Below are positions 1 to 8,393 of a stretch of 64,000 bases of DNA, piece by piece (position 1 is the stretch's first letter; every line of letters begins with the position of its first letter). The stretch spans positions 505,001 to 569,000 of the forward strand of contig NC_007643.1 of the NCBI RefSeq assembly GCF_000013085.1. Reading direction: 5' to 3'. The stretch comes from Rhodospirillum rubrum ATCC 11170 (GTDB lineage Bacteria; Pseudomonadota; Alphaproteobacteria; Rhodospirillales; Rhodospirillaceae). The notes under the pieces are model-generated. The model was not told the origin of the DNA and searched no databases. It saw nothing but the letters and a program-made list of their open reading frames with translations. Position numbers and translations under genes: made by a program.

Positions 1-80
1 AGCGCGGTTTCGCCGCCAACGCCGGCCGGATCGCCCATGGTCAGAACCAGGGGGGCGGAGGGAGCGGGGGAGGGGCTCAT
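1..80 (-). CDS. pdxA: 4-hydroxythreonine-4-phosphate dehydrogenase, N-terminal part
   Basis: Only the first 26 codons lie in the window; the gene continues past the left edge. The reading begins MSPSPAPSAPLVLTMGDPAG, and the LVLTMGDPAGVG stretch is the typical N-terminal strand and turn of PdxA, an NAD-dependent enzyme of pyridoxal phosphate synthesis in the cytoplasm. Its ATG overlaps the surA stop codon as ATGA, so the two are translationally coupled. lptD-surA-pdxA is a common proteobacterial gene order, which supports the call despite the short fragment. Confidence 0.8.
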   Translation of the reverse strand, partial: MSPSPAPSAPLVLTMGDPAGVGGETA

Positions 81-1411
81 ACCCGGATATCGATGATGGC
101 CTGCTGACGCAGGTCGCGCAGACGGCGCTGGGCCAAATTCTGCAGCTTCTGTTCGATCAGCCTTTCGCGCAGAATGTCGCGACCGGGCAAGCCGCCGGTC
201 GGACGATCACAGATCATCAGGCGAATTTCGGCGTTATCCATGGTCAAAGGCGTCGAGGGCTGACCAGCGGGCAGGTCGCGGATGACGTTCTGGGCCTCGG
301 CCGGCAGGCGGGCCGGATCGATCGAGCCCATCGATCCCGACGGCGGGCCGACTTCGCCGGCCAGGGCGTCAAAGGCCTCGCACGACCGGGTGGCGGCGAT
401 GCGCTGGCGCAGATCGGCCAGACGCTCGGGCGTGGGCATGCGCGGGCCGCGCAAGGGAATGACGATGCGCGACATCTTGAGCAACGACGAGGCGCCGCCG
501 CTGGCGATGCGCTGGTCGCGCAGCAACAAGATGTGATAACCGCCGAAGGTGCGGATCGGCTGGGACAGATTGCCCGGCGCCATCGCGCCAAGGGCTTGAA
601 GCACCTCGGCATCGATCTCGCCGGGGCCGACCCACCCCAGATCGCCGCCGCGCTGGGCGGCGGGACCGCGCGAGAACTGCTGGGCGAGGGCGGCGAAATT
701 CGCCCCCAGGCGCATCTGCTCGATCATGCGCTGGGCCGCCGTCAGTACTTCGGCATCCTGGGCGGCGTTATCGACGGGCAGGAAAATATCGGCCACCAGA
801 TATTCGGGCTTGCCGAGATTGCGCTGAAGATTTTGCTGATAGAGGCTGATCTCGTCTTCCGAGACGTTGACGCGCGGTCCAAGGGTCGATTGAACGGCCT
901 TGATCCATCCCAGTTCGGCGCGAATCTGATGGATCAGACTCTGCTGGTCGAGGCCGGCGGCCTTGAAGGCCTTCTCCAGCCCGCCCGGCGGCAGCTTGTT
1001 CTGGCGCTCGAGGCGTTCGATGCCGCCGTTGATATCCTCGGTCGAGACGGTGACGTTGGCGCGCTTGGCTTCCTGGATCTTCAGGGTCTCATCGATCAGC
1101 GCCCGCAGGATCTGCGGGGCGAGACGCTGGCGAACCTCCGGCGAATTGGGCATGCCGCCAGTCGCCATGACGATGTCGATGCGGGCATTGAGGTCGTAAA
1201 GGGAAACGGCGTCCTCGTTGACCACCGCGGCGATGCGCTGGGTGGGCACCGCCGCCTGGGCGGTGTGGACGGGCCAGCCGCAGCCCAGGACCGCCACCCA
1301 CGCCAGAAGGGCGATCCCCAGCAGCCGGCCAAGGGCGCGCGCCGTACAAGCCGGGGTCGCGCCGGGGGCGGGTTGGGACAGGGGCCGAAAAGCGATCATA
1401 CGGTTCAACAC
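77..1411 (-). CDS. surA: Periplasmic chaperone / peptidyl-prolyl isomerase SurA
   Basis: SurA escorts outer-membrane proteins through the periplasm to the BAM complex. The 444-residue product has a hydrophobic export segment at about residues 28-54 ending in an AQA-type cleavage region, a SurA N-terminal chaperone domain (about 55-190, starting RIAAVVNEDAVS), and one parvulin rotamase domain (about 203-300) with GGDLGW and GGYHILLL. Many SurA proteins have two parvulin domains; only one is obvious here. The start is taken as GTG because GAGGG lies 7 nt upstream; an ATG four codons later is the alternative. It lies 40 nt after lptD and overlaps pdxA, so it is in one operon with the LPS transporter gene. 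Confidence 0.93.
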   Translation of the reverse strand: MLNRMIAFRPLSQPAPGATPACTARALGRLLGIALLAWVAVLGCGWPVHTAQAAVPTQRIAAVVNEDAVSLYDLNARIDIVMATGGMPNSPEVRQRLAPQILRALIDETLKIQEAKRANVTVSTEDINGGIERLERQNKLPPGGLEKAFKAAGLDQQSLIHQIRAELGWIKAVQSTLGPRVNVSEDEISLYQQNLQRNLGKPEYLVADIFLPVDNAAQDAEVLTAAQRMIEQMRLGANFAALAQQFSRGPAAQRGGDLGWVGPGEIDAEVLQALGAMAPGNLSQPIRTFGGYHILLLRDQRIASGGASSLLKMSRIVIPLRGPRMPTPERLADLRQRIAATRSCEAFDALAGEVGPPSGSMGSIDPARLPAEAQNVIRDLPAGQPSTPLTMDNAEIRLMICDRPTGGLPGRDILRERLIEQKLQNLAQRRLRDLRQQAIIDIRV

Positions 1412-1451
1412 GGGGCTACCCTCGGTTTGTTAAGGCCACGCCGGAAACGGA

Positions 1452-4112
1452 TCATTCCAGGGAATAGGATCCCAGGGTTTTCAGCGTCACCGTGAACATC
1501 AGGGTGGTGCCGCCGTCCACCCCATAGGCATCGGTATTGTCTTCTTCGAAGGTCGTCGCGAGAATCAGACACTCATCTTCATAACTGACCGAGGCTTTGG
1601 TTGCCAATGTCGCGCCCCGGGTCAGATCGTAAGTGTGCGTGCCGGTCAGGAACCAGTTTTGCGATAACCGGTAGGATAGGCCGCCCCAGATCTGCTTGCG
1701 GGACGCGATATCTTCGCCAGCGGCGGTGCTGCTCGACTGGGCATAAAGATATCCCAGCGATCCGCGCACGAGCGAGGTTCCCGCCGAGGCTTCGACCTCG
1801 TGGCGGCGCGGCTCGAAGGTTTCGCTGTTGATCTGGGTGCTGTACTGGAGCGCTAGCAGCGACGAGGGAGCATAGCGCAAGCGGGCGACGACGTCGGAGA
1901 GATTATCCGACAGCCCCGACCCTTTGGGGAACAGGTCGTTGTCGCGCTGGGCGCGATAGCTTTGGCCGACTTCGAATTCCAAGGTGTCGTCGGTGGGGCC
2001 ATACAGGCCATAGCGCAGCGAATAGGCCACCCATTCGCCGCCTTCGACCCGGTCATAGCCGGGCAGGCGCGAAGGTTCGAACAGATTGGCGATATCGAGA
2101 TTGATGGTCTCGCTATCCTCGTTGGGGATCTTGTCGGGATTGTTCGATGGTAGGGCGGCGAACACGCCGACCTTGGGTTCGATCACCTGACGGTAGGTTT
2201 TGCCCGGACGGACCAGCGGATAGCGCCAGATCAGGCTGCCCTGGGGCACGAAGCGGCCTTCGTTTCCCGAATGGATGGTGCCGTCGTCGAGTTCGAGGTC
2301 CTCGGCGTTATAGAAGTCGCCGCGCAGGGAGGTCCTCGCGACAAAGGCGCTGCCCAGGCCATCTTGGAACGGCAGTTCGTACCCCACCCGGCCGATCATG
2401 CGGCTGCTGTCGGTGCCCTCGGTCCGGCGCAGGGTCATGCCGTGCAGATCGACCTCGGCATGGCCATCGGCCCACAGCGGATTGCTGACGAACTGGTATT
2501 CGGCCATCAGCGGCACGTAGGGAACGGTGGCCTGATCGATGTCGAGGGTGGTGTCCTGGAAATAATAACCCTGGACCAGCCCATGGCTGCGGTCCGAAAA
2601 GTTTTCCAGATAGGCGTTGGTGGTCAGATAATCGGAATTGTTCTGCGGCTTGAGCGACATGCGCCGCAGATAGCCGGCCTTGGAAGCCAGGGCGCTTTCG
2701 AAACCGGCGCGCCAAGTGCTGTTCAGATGGTAGGCGCCGGCGCTTTCGTAATGGCCCTGCAGGCTGTTGTCTTCGTCGAAGGGGTTGAGCGACCCATCGA
2801 ACTCGAAGGCGCCATCGCGCAAAATCCGATCATAGGATCCCCAGAGGATGACATTCTGTTTGTCGGAGTACTGCAAGGCGAGGTTCGAATCCGACTGGTC
2901 ATCCCAGGCGACGTAATAAGGGATCTTGATCGAGGCGCCGAGATTGCTCGAGGTGCCGGTCAAGGGGGGAAGAAAGCCCGAGCGCCGGTAAACCGTGGGG
3001 TCGGGCTGGCTGATATAGGGCGTATAGAGGATCGGGATCCCCATGACCTCGACCCAGGCGTCCCGATAGATGATGTCCTTGGCGGCTTCGTCATGGGTAA
3101 TGCGCGCCGCCTTGAGCTGCCAGATCGGCGGCGGCTGCCGGGTGCCCTCGCGGTTGCCGGTGACGGTTGGCAGGGGATAGTCGGCCCCTGGACAGGATTT
3201 GCACACCGTATAGACGCCGCGCGAGAATTCCTTGGTTTGGGCCTTGCTGTCGCGTTCGCCATACAACGCGCTCATCCGCCCGCCGTTCGTCATCAGGGTC
3301 TGGACTCCGCGCACGAAGCCGTCCTTCAGATCACCGGTCAATTCCATGTACTGGGCGAAGGTGGTATCGGCCGGCCCCTCGCCAAGCTTGGTGATCGAGA
3401 CGTTGCCCGAGGCGGTGACCATGTTCTGGGCGGTGTTGAAGGTCACCACATCGGCCCGCAGGGTCTGCCCGCCCGACACCACGCTGACGTTCCCCCGCGC
3501 CGTTACCGTGCCCAGGTCGGAATCCTGGGACATGTCATCGGCGGTGACCAGGGTGTGGTCCTCGGCCGGTCCGGCCGGTTGGGAGGGCGCCGGGGTGGCC
3601 GTCTTTGGGGGGGACGCCAGCCCGGCGAAGACCCCACCGGTGAAGGCGCCGCCATAGACATCGGGCCCTTCAAGGCCCACCGGGGCGGCAGCGGCGGCCG
3701 GCGTTTGCGGAGAGGGGGCGGGGGCGGGGGCGGCGAGAACCGCCGGCGCGGGTCTGGCGGAAGGGCTGGGCGCGATCAGGCGGTTGGTGTCGATGGGCTG
3801 AAGGCGGATGTCGCCCGGCTGGGCGCTGGCGGCGGCGCTGCCGAGCGCCCCGACCAGGGCGATGCCGGTATCGGTGCGGCCATAGGCCAAAGGCGCCAGG
3901 GCCACCGCGCTGGAGGAGTTGTCGCTCGGGGCGGAATCCAGGCCGCCCAGCACGGTCATCCCCACCCCTTGGGCGGTGGCGCCATTGGTGATGCGGATGG
4001 CGCCCGCGTCCTGGGCCCGGGCCGGGCCGGCCCCCAATCCGACGATCAGCCCGGGAACCACCAGCAAGCCAAGAACGACCGGCATAAGCAGAGCCGTTCC
4101 GGAAGCGCCCAT
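1452..4112 (-). CDS. lptD: LPS-assembly protein LptD (OstA/Imp)
   Basis: LptD is the outer-membrane beta-barrel that, with LptE, inserts lipopolysaccharide into the outer leaflet. The preferred start (ATG at 4112) gives 886 residues beginning MGASGTALLMPVV, a good signal peptide ending near ARAQ; a longer frame opens at 4232 but adds a non-signal-like 40 residues. A Pro/Ala-rich linker (about residues 100-170) leads into an OstA-type beta-taco domain (repeats such as VTARGNVSVVSGG and VTASGNVSI), then a long barrel rich in aromatic-ended strands. A Cys pair, CKSC, lies after the OstA domain. surA follows closely. The usual upstream partners lptF and lptG are not adjacent. Confidence 0.93.
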   Translation of the reverse strand: MGASGTALLMPVVLGLLVVPGLIVGLGAGPARAQDAGAIRITNGATAQGVGMTVLGGLDSAPSDNSSSAVALAPLAYGRTDTGIALVGALGSAAASAQPGDIRLQPIDTNRLIAPSPSARPAPAVLAAPAPAPSPQTPAAAAAPVGLEGPDVYGGAFTGGVFAGLASPPKTATPAPSQPAGPAEDHTLVTADDMSQDSDLGTVTARGNVSVVSGGQTLRADVVTFNTAQNMVTASGNVSITKLGEGPADTTFAQYMELTGDLKDGFVRGVQTLMTNGGRMSALYGERDSKAQTKEFSRGVYTVCKSCPGADYPLPTVTGNREGTRQPPPIWQLKAARITHDEAAKDIIYRDAWVEVMGIPILYTPYISQPDPTVYRRSGFLPPLTGTSSNLGASIKIPYYVAWDDQSDSNLALQYSDKQNVILWGSYDRILRDGAFEFDGSLNPFDEDNSLQGHYESAGAYHLNSTWRAGFESALASKAGYLRRMSLKPQNNSDYLTTNAYLENFSDRSHGLVQGYYFQDTTLDIDQATVPYVPLMAEYQFVSNPLWADGHAEVDLHGMTLRRTEGTDSSRMIGRVGYELPFQDGLGSAFVARTSLRGDFYNAEDLELDDGTIHSGNEGRFVPQGSLIWRYPLVRPGKTYRQVIEPKVGVFAALPSNNPDKIPNEDSETINLDIANLFEPSRLPGYDRVEGGEWVAYSLRYGLYGPTDDTLEFEVGQSYRAQRDNDLFPKGSGLSDNLSDVVARLRYAPSSLLALQYSTQINSETFEPRRHEVEASAGTSLVRGSLGYLYAQSSSTAAGEDIASRKQIWGGLSYRLSQNWFLTGTHTYDLTRGATLATKASVSYEDECLILATTFEEDNTDAYGVDGGTTLMFTVTLKTLGSYSLE

Positions 4113-4312
4113 GGGGGCGACTCCCGGGAACGGTGATCCAGGGGAGGTCACGCGCGGGAAACCGGAGCGCCAACCGGCGAAGGCAAGGCCGGCATGGCGG
4201 CGCGTGGCGTCAAGGACAGGGCCGGACGTCATCGGCTAATCGGTGCTCCCGCATACAAAAGGCGGCGGGATTATAGTGGGGCCGTCGCCGGAAAGGCCAT
4301 GGGTAATCGGTT

Positions 4313-6082
4313 TCAGGCCGCGACGAAAGCGTCCTCGTGCAAAGCGACCAGATCGGCCGCCCCGGCGCGGATCGTCGCCAGATGCCCGGCGGTGGCCGGC
4401 AACAGGTGGCGCAGGAAGAAGCCGGCGGTGGTGGCGGCGGCCGCTTTCTCGGCCTCGGCGGTGGCGATCACGGCCTGCTCGACCAGCAGGCCGCCGCCGA
4501 GAACCAGACCGAACAGGGTCAGGAACGGCGTGGCGGCCGCCTGGGCGGACACGGCGTCGGGATGGCTAAGAACCCACTCCAGGGCGGCCTCCAGATCGGC
4601 GAGTCCGTCCGCCAGCGGGGCTTGCAAGCCGGGCAGGGTCGCGGCCGAGCGCTCGGCGATGGCGGCAAGCTCGCTTGCTAGGGCGCGGGCGGCCACGCCG
4701 CCGTCGCGCAGCACCTTGCGGCCGACCAGATCAATCGCCTGGATGCCGTTGGTCCCCTCGTAGATCGAGGCGATGCGGGCGTCGCGCAGGAACTGGGCGG
4801 CGCCGGCGTCTTCGATATAGCCCTGACCGCCATGGACCTGGATCCCCAGATTGGCCACGTCGATGCCGGCCTCGGTGCTCCAGGCCTTGGCGATCGGGGT
4901 CAGCAGCGCCGCCCGCGTCGCGGCTTCGGCGCGAAGGGCGGCGTCGGCATGGCGCTTGGCCGTATCCAGGGCGGCCGCGGTCAGATAGGTGATCAGCCGG
5001 GCGGCCTGGGTGCGGGCGCGCATGGTCATCAGCATGCGCCGCACATCGGGGTGGTGGATGATGCTGACGGACGGACCGCCGCGCACCGAGGCGTCACCAC
5101 CCTGCACCCGGGCGCGGGCGTATTCGACCGCCGCCTGGGTGGCGCGTTCGGCTTGACCGACGCCTTGCACGCCGACGCCCAGCCGGGCGTTGTTCATCAT
5201 CGTGAACATATATTCGATGCCGTGATTGGCCGCGCCCACCAGATAGCCCACGGCGCCACCCTGGTCGCCAAAGGCCATCACGCAGGTTGGGCTGGCATGG
5301 ATGCCCAGCTTGTCTTCAAGCGAGACACAGCGCAGGTCGTTGGCCGCGCCCAGCCCGCCCTCGGCGGTGGGCAGGGTCTTGGGCACGATGAACAACGAGA
5401 TGCCCTTGATGCCGGGGGGGGCGTCGCTGATGCGGGCCAGCACCATGTGGACGATGTTGGGGGCCAAGTCGTGGTCGCCATAGGTGATGAAGATCTTCGA
5501 CCCGAAGATCCTGTAGACCCCATCGCCCAGATCGGGGGCGGCGACCGCCTTGGTCCGCACCGCCGCCAGATCGGAACCGGCCTGGGGTTCGGTCAGGTTC
5601 ATCGTGCCCGTCCATTCGCCGCTGATCAGCTTGGGCAACCACTGGGCCTTCTGCTCGGCCGAGCCATGGCTGTCGAGCAATTCGATGGCTCCGGCGCTCA
5701 GCAGGGGGGCGAGGCCGAAAGACATGTTGGCGGCCTGCCAGATCTCGTTCAGGGCCGTTCCCACCATCCAGGGCAGTCCCTGGCCGCCATACTCGGGATC
5801 GAAGGGAACGCCCGTCCATCCGCCGTCAACGAAATGGCCATAGGCCTCGGCGAAGCCGTCGGGGGTGCGGACGGTGCCGTTTTCAAGGCGGCTGCCCTGA
5901 CGGTCGCCCGGGGCGTTGAGCGGCGCCAGAACATCGGCTGCCAACTTTCCCGCCTCGGACAGCACGGCCTCGACCAGATCCTCGCAAACGTCCTCGGCCC
6001 CGGGCAGGGTGAGGACTTCGGCAAGGCCGGTGGCGCGCAGCGCCAGCATGATGTCGGCAATCGGCGCACGGTAGCTCGGCAT
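4313..6082 (-). CDS. Acyl-CoA dehydrogenase of the DmdC-like, long C-terminal type
   Basis: A FAD-dependent acyl-CoA dehydrogenase of 589 residues, longer than the usual 380-400. The extra C-terminal helical domain is typical of the subfamily that includes 3-methylmercaptopropionyl-CoA dehydrogenase. Visible motifs are MNLTEPQAGSDL (FAD and substrate loop), QVHGGQGYIED, and IYEGTNGIQAIDLVGRKV, where the Glu of YEGTNG is the likely catalytic base. The start at 6082 (MPSYRAPIADIML) follows a strong GGGAGGT ribosome site and matches the family N-terminus; an upstream in-frame ATG at 6241 is rejected. No beta-oxidation partners are adjacent, so the substrate cannot be assigned. Confidence 0.9.
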   Translation of the reverse strand: MPSYRAPIADIMLALRATGLAEVLTLPGAEDVCEDLVEAVLSEAGKLAADVLAPLNAPGDRQGSRLENGTVRTPDGFAEAYGHFVDGGWTGVPFDPEYGGQGLPWMVGTALNEIWQAANMSFGLAPLLSAGAIELLDSHGSAEQKAQWLPKLISGEWTGTMNLTEPQAGSDLAAVRTKAVAAPDLGDGVYRIFGSKIFITYGDHDLAPNIVHMVLARISDAPPGIKGISLFIVPKTLPTAEGGLGAANDLRCVSLEDKLGIHASPTCVMAFGDQGGAVGYLVGAANHGIEYMFTMMNNARLGVGVQGVGQAERATQAAVEYARARVQGGDASVRGGPSVSIIHHPDVRRMLMTMRARTQAARLITYLTAAALDTAKRHADAALRAEAATRAALLTPIAKAWSTEAGIDVANLGIQVHGGQGYIEDAGAAQFLRDARIASIYEGTNGIQAIDLVGRKVLRDGGVAARALASELAAIAERSAATLPGLQAPLADGLADLEAALEWVLSHPDAVSAQAAATPFLTLFGLVLGGGLLVEQAVIATAEAEKAAAATTAGFFLRHLLPATAGHLATIRAGAADLVALHEDAFVAA

Positions 6083-6372
6083 GAAACGCTTACCTCCCTT
6101 GGTCGGGGGCGGCTTTCCGGGGGATCCGGCGCCATCCTTCGTTGTCTCCCGGTCTTCTTGGGAAAACCGGGACGTGTCCAGCCTGCCTAATGACACCGAA
6201 CTGTGCAACAGCCAAACAGCGTCGACGCGCGAGGTCCACACGCCCGGGGCGCAAGGTGAGGAGATACCCCTTTGGCCAGGGTGGCTCTCTTTTGTGCAAA
6301 TGCGGGGTGGTCATCGCCTGCTTGGATGTGCTAGGGAACGGGATAATCAACCAGCTTGGAGGATGCCAACCC
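6083..6372. promoter_or_regulatory. Divergent intergenic region, acyl-CoA dehydrogenase / small secreted protein
   Basis: This 290-nt gap separates two divergent genes and must hold both promoters. The strong ribosome site of the leftward gene lies at its left edge and that of the rightward gene (TTGGAGGA) at its right edge. I see no convincing operator or RNA element between them. Confidence 0.4.
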
Positions 6373-6891
6373 ATGGCCAGTCACGGTAAGGGCGATCGGC
6401 CGATGCCTAGGAAGAGCGGTTCAGCCTTCGGTATCGTTGCCGCCACTGCCCTGGCAATGATGCTGACGGGGGCTCCGGCCATGGCGTCGAACTGTACGCC
6501 GGCCAAGGATACCGCGGCCCTTCAGGTCCGCACCCTGCAGAGCCACCTGATGGTCGCCGGTCTGTCTTGCGGTCAGTCGGCGCAGTACAACCAGTTTGTC
6601 AGCCAGTTCGAAAGCGAACTGGTGACCCAGGGCAAATCCCTGACCTCGTATTTTAACCGCCAGTATGGCGGGGCGGCGCGTAAGGAACTGAACGCCTATG
6701 TGACGCGCATGGCCAATGAGGCCTCGCGGCGGTCGATGGCCAACCGCAAGGCGTTCTGTCAGGAAAGCCAGGGCGTCTTCCAGACCCTGTCGGCGATGCC
6801 CAAGGGCAATCTGGTTTCCTTCATTTCCGACCAATCGCCCTTCTCGATCCAGAACGACGCTTGCGCCACCCGCACGGCGCAGAAGCAGTAA
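6373..6891 (+). CDS. Small secreted protein of unknown function
   Basis: A 172-residue protein with an N-terminal signal peptide (MPRKSGSAFGIVAATALAMM, cleavage near APAMAS). The mature part has four Cys (NCTPAK, LSCGQS, AFCQES, DACATR) that could form two disulfides, and is mostly helical. I do not recognise the family. The start at 6373 is chosen because GGAGG lies about 9 nt upstream; an ATG at 6403 would give a neater signal peptide but lacks a ribosome site. It stands alone and is followed at once by a strong terminator, so it is probably monocistronic. Periplasmic location is inferred from the signal peptide only. Confidence 0.75.
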   Translation: MASHGKGDRPMPRKSGSAFGIVAATALAMMLTGAPAMASNCTPAKDTAALQVRTLQSHLMVAGLSCGQSAQYNQFVSQFESELVTQGKSLTSYFNRQYGGAARKELNAYVTRMANEASRRSMANRKAFCQESQGVFQTLSAMPKGNLVSFISDQSPFSIQNDACATRTAQKQ

Positions 6892-6912
6892 CCGCTTCTT
6901 TTTTCGCGCGGT

Positions 6913-6955
6913 AAAAAAACCGCCCGCTTCCTTGATGGAGGCGGGCGGTTTTTTA
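6913..6955 (+). terminator. Rho-independent terminator
   Basis: A 12-bp stem (CCGCCCGCTTCC pairing with GGAGGCGGGCGG, one G-U) with a 5-nt loop, flanked by A-tract and T6. It lies 22 nt after the small secreted protein gene. Confidence 0.92.
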
Positions 6956-7048
6956 TGCGCTCGTCTTAGGGCCAATCCCGGGCCAGCCGAACCAAAGAGC
7001 GACGACGATTCGCTCCCCTATCGGACTCCTCGAGTGATGGCCCAAAAA

Positions 7049-7077
7049 GAAACCGGCGCCATAAAGGCGCCGGTTCC
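7049..7077 (-). terminator. Rho-independent terminator of the OmpA-like gene
   Basis: Perfect 10-bp stem AACCGGCGCC / GGCGCCGGTT with a 5-nt loop. Read on the minus strand it is followed by TTTCTTTTTG. It lies about 30 nt after the stop of the leftward porin gene. Confidence 0.85.
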
Positions 7078-7106
7078 AAATCCGAGAGGTGTCGAGTCCG
7101 GAAGGA

Positions 7107-8129
7107 TTACTTCAGGACGACAACCACGCGGCGGTTCTGCGGCTCGCGCACGCCATCGGGAGTCGGGACCAGCGGATCGGCCTCGCCCTTGGCGTAGACG
7201 GCGATCTGCGAGCGCGAGATGCCATTGCGCTCGAGTTCGCCGACAACGGCCTCGGCGCGACGCTTCGACAGAGCCAAGTTGTAGGCGTCGCCACCGGAGC
7301 GGTCGGCGTGGCCGGTCACTTCGATGGTCGACGACCCGGTCGACTTGGCGTTGGTCGCGGCGGTGTTGATGATGCCACCGGCTTCCGGGGTGATCGAGGT
7401 GCTGTCGAAGTCGAAGAACACGAGATAGGACTCGGGAACCTCAACAACGCTCTGCTGAACGACTTCCTGCACCGGGGCGGGCGGCGGCGGAGCCGACGGC
7501 TTGGAGAAGGAGTAACGCAGGCCAACCAAAACGGTGTGGTTGTAATAGGCGTCGTAATCGGCCTTGCCGGCGCTGGTCTTGAAATCAAGACCGGTGGTGC
7601 CGAGGAAGCGGTAGTCCAAGGTCACGCCGATATTCTGATCGACGTTGTAGCCGACACCGGCGATGCCCTGATAAGCGAAGGCGATGTCGTCGTCATAGGC
7701 CTTGAAGCCGGCGCCGGAATTCTTGGCTTCGGCAAAGACCCACGACGCGCCGGCGCCGACACCCAAATACGGGTAGAAATCGGTCCCGGTCGGGATGTCA
7801 TAGATGGCGTTGACCATCAAGCTGGCGGAATCGAGATTGCCCTTGGTACCCAGGTTGCCGATCTTATAAAGATCGTTGCTGCGCCAGGTGCCTTCCAATT
7901 CCAGGCGGGGGCCGCCGCCGAAGGCGTAACCGGCCGCGCCGCCAGCGGCATAGCCGGTGTCGGTCTTGGCGTCGCCCTTGGCGCCCGGAATGGACAGTTC
8001 CTGGTCGACGTTGAAGTTCACGCCACCGTGCAAGGCGACATAGGCGCCTTCCGGCGTCTGCGCCTGGGCCACGACGGGCAAGAATGCCGCGGCGCTTGCC
8101 AAAGCGGCGATTTTAAAAGTCTTGGTCAT
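7107..8129 (-). CDS. OmpA-family outer-membrane protein
   Basis: A 340-residue porin-like protein. The signal peptide is MTKTFKIAALASAAAFLPVV...AQAQ. It is followed by an eight-strand OmpA/Omp25-type barrel (about residues 25-215, ending in GLRYSFSK), a Pro-rich hinge (PPPPAPVQ), and a C-terminal OmpA/MotB peptidoglycan-binding domain with VFFDFDSTSITPEA, TGHADRSGGDAYNLALSKRR and GEADPLVPTPDGVREPQNRR. The barrel sits in the outer membrane and the C-terminus binds peptidoglycan. Its start at 8129 gives the clean signal peptide; an earlier in-frame start at 8192 is not signal-like. Monocistronic, with its own terminator. Confidence 0.93.
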   Translation of the reverse strand: MTKTFKIAALASAAAFLPVVAQAQTPEGAYVALHGGVNFNVDQELSIPGAKGDAKTDTGYAAGGAAGYAFGGGPRLELEGTWRSNDLYKIGNLGTKGNLDSASLMVNAIYDIPTGTDFYPYLGVGAGASWVFAEAKNSGAGFKAYDDDIAFAYQGIAGVGYNVDQNIGVTLDYRFLGTTGLDFKTSAGKADYDAYYNHTVLVGLRYSFSKPSAPPPPAPVQEVVQQSVVEVPESYLVFFDFDSTSITPEAGGIINTAATNAKSTGSSTIEVTGHADRSGGDAYNLALSKRRAEAVVGELERNGISRSQIAVYAKGEADPLVPTPDGVREPQNRRVVVVLK

Positions 8130-8393
8130 GGCAATCGATTCCCATATGCCCAAAGTTTCACCGAAAGCCCGTTCCACCCGTATTTGGAGCAATCACAGAT
8201 CGCCTCCTACCGATGGAGACATTCGAAGCGGGCCGCGTTGCCTCATAGAATCCTAATGCTGGCGGCGAAGCGCAAGGCTATCCAAGGCCATGAGTGGGGA
8301 TTTTTCACTGCCTGTGCTCCGGCGGCAACACTGTGTTGGGTCCGCAACGAGCAAACGCGCCAATCCCTTGGCGCGAAAGTTTGCCGTCCTCCT

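Noticed and set aside
2271-4136. 621-codon open frame antisense to lptD
   Set aside because: Random-like Gly/Arg composition and no ribosome site; the LptD reading has signal peptide and domains.
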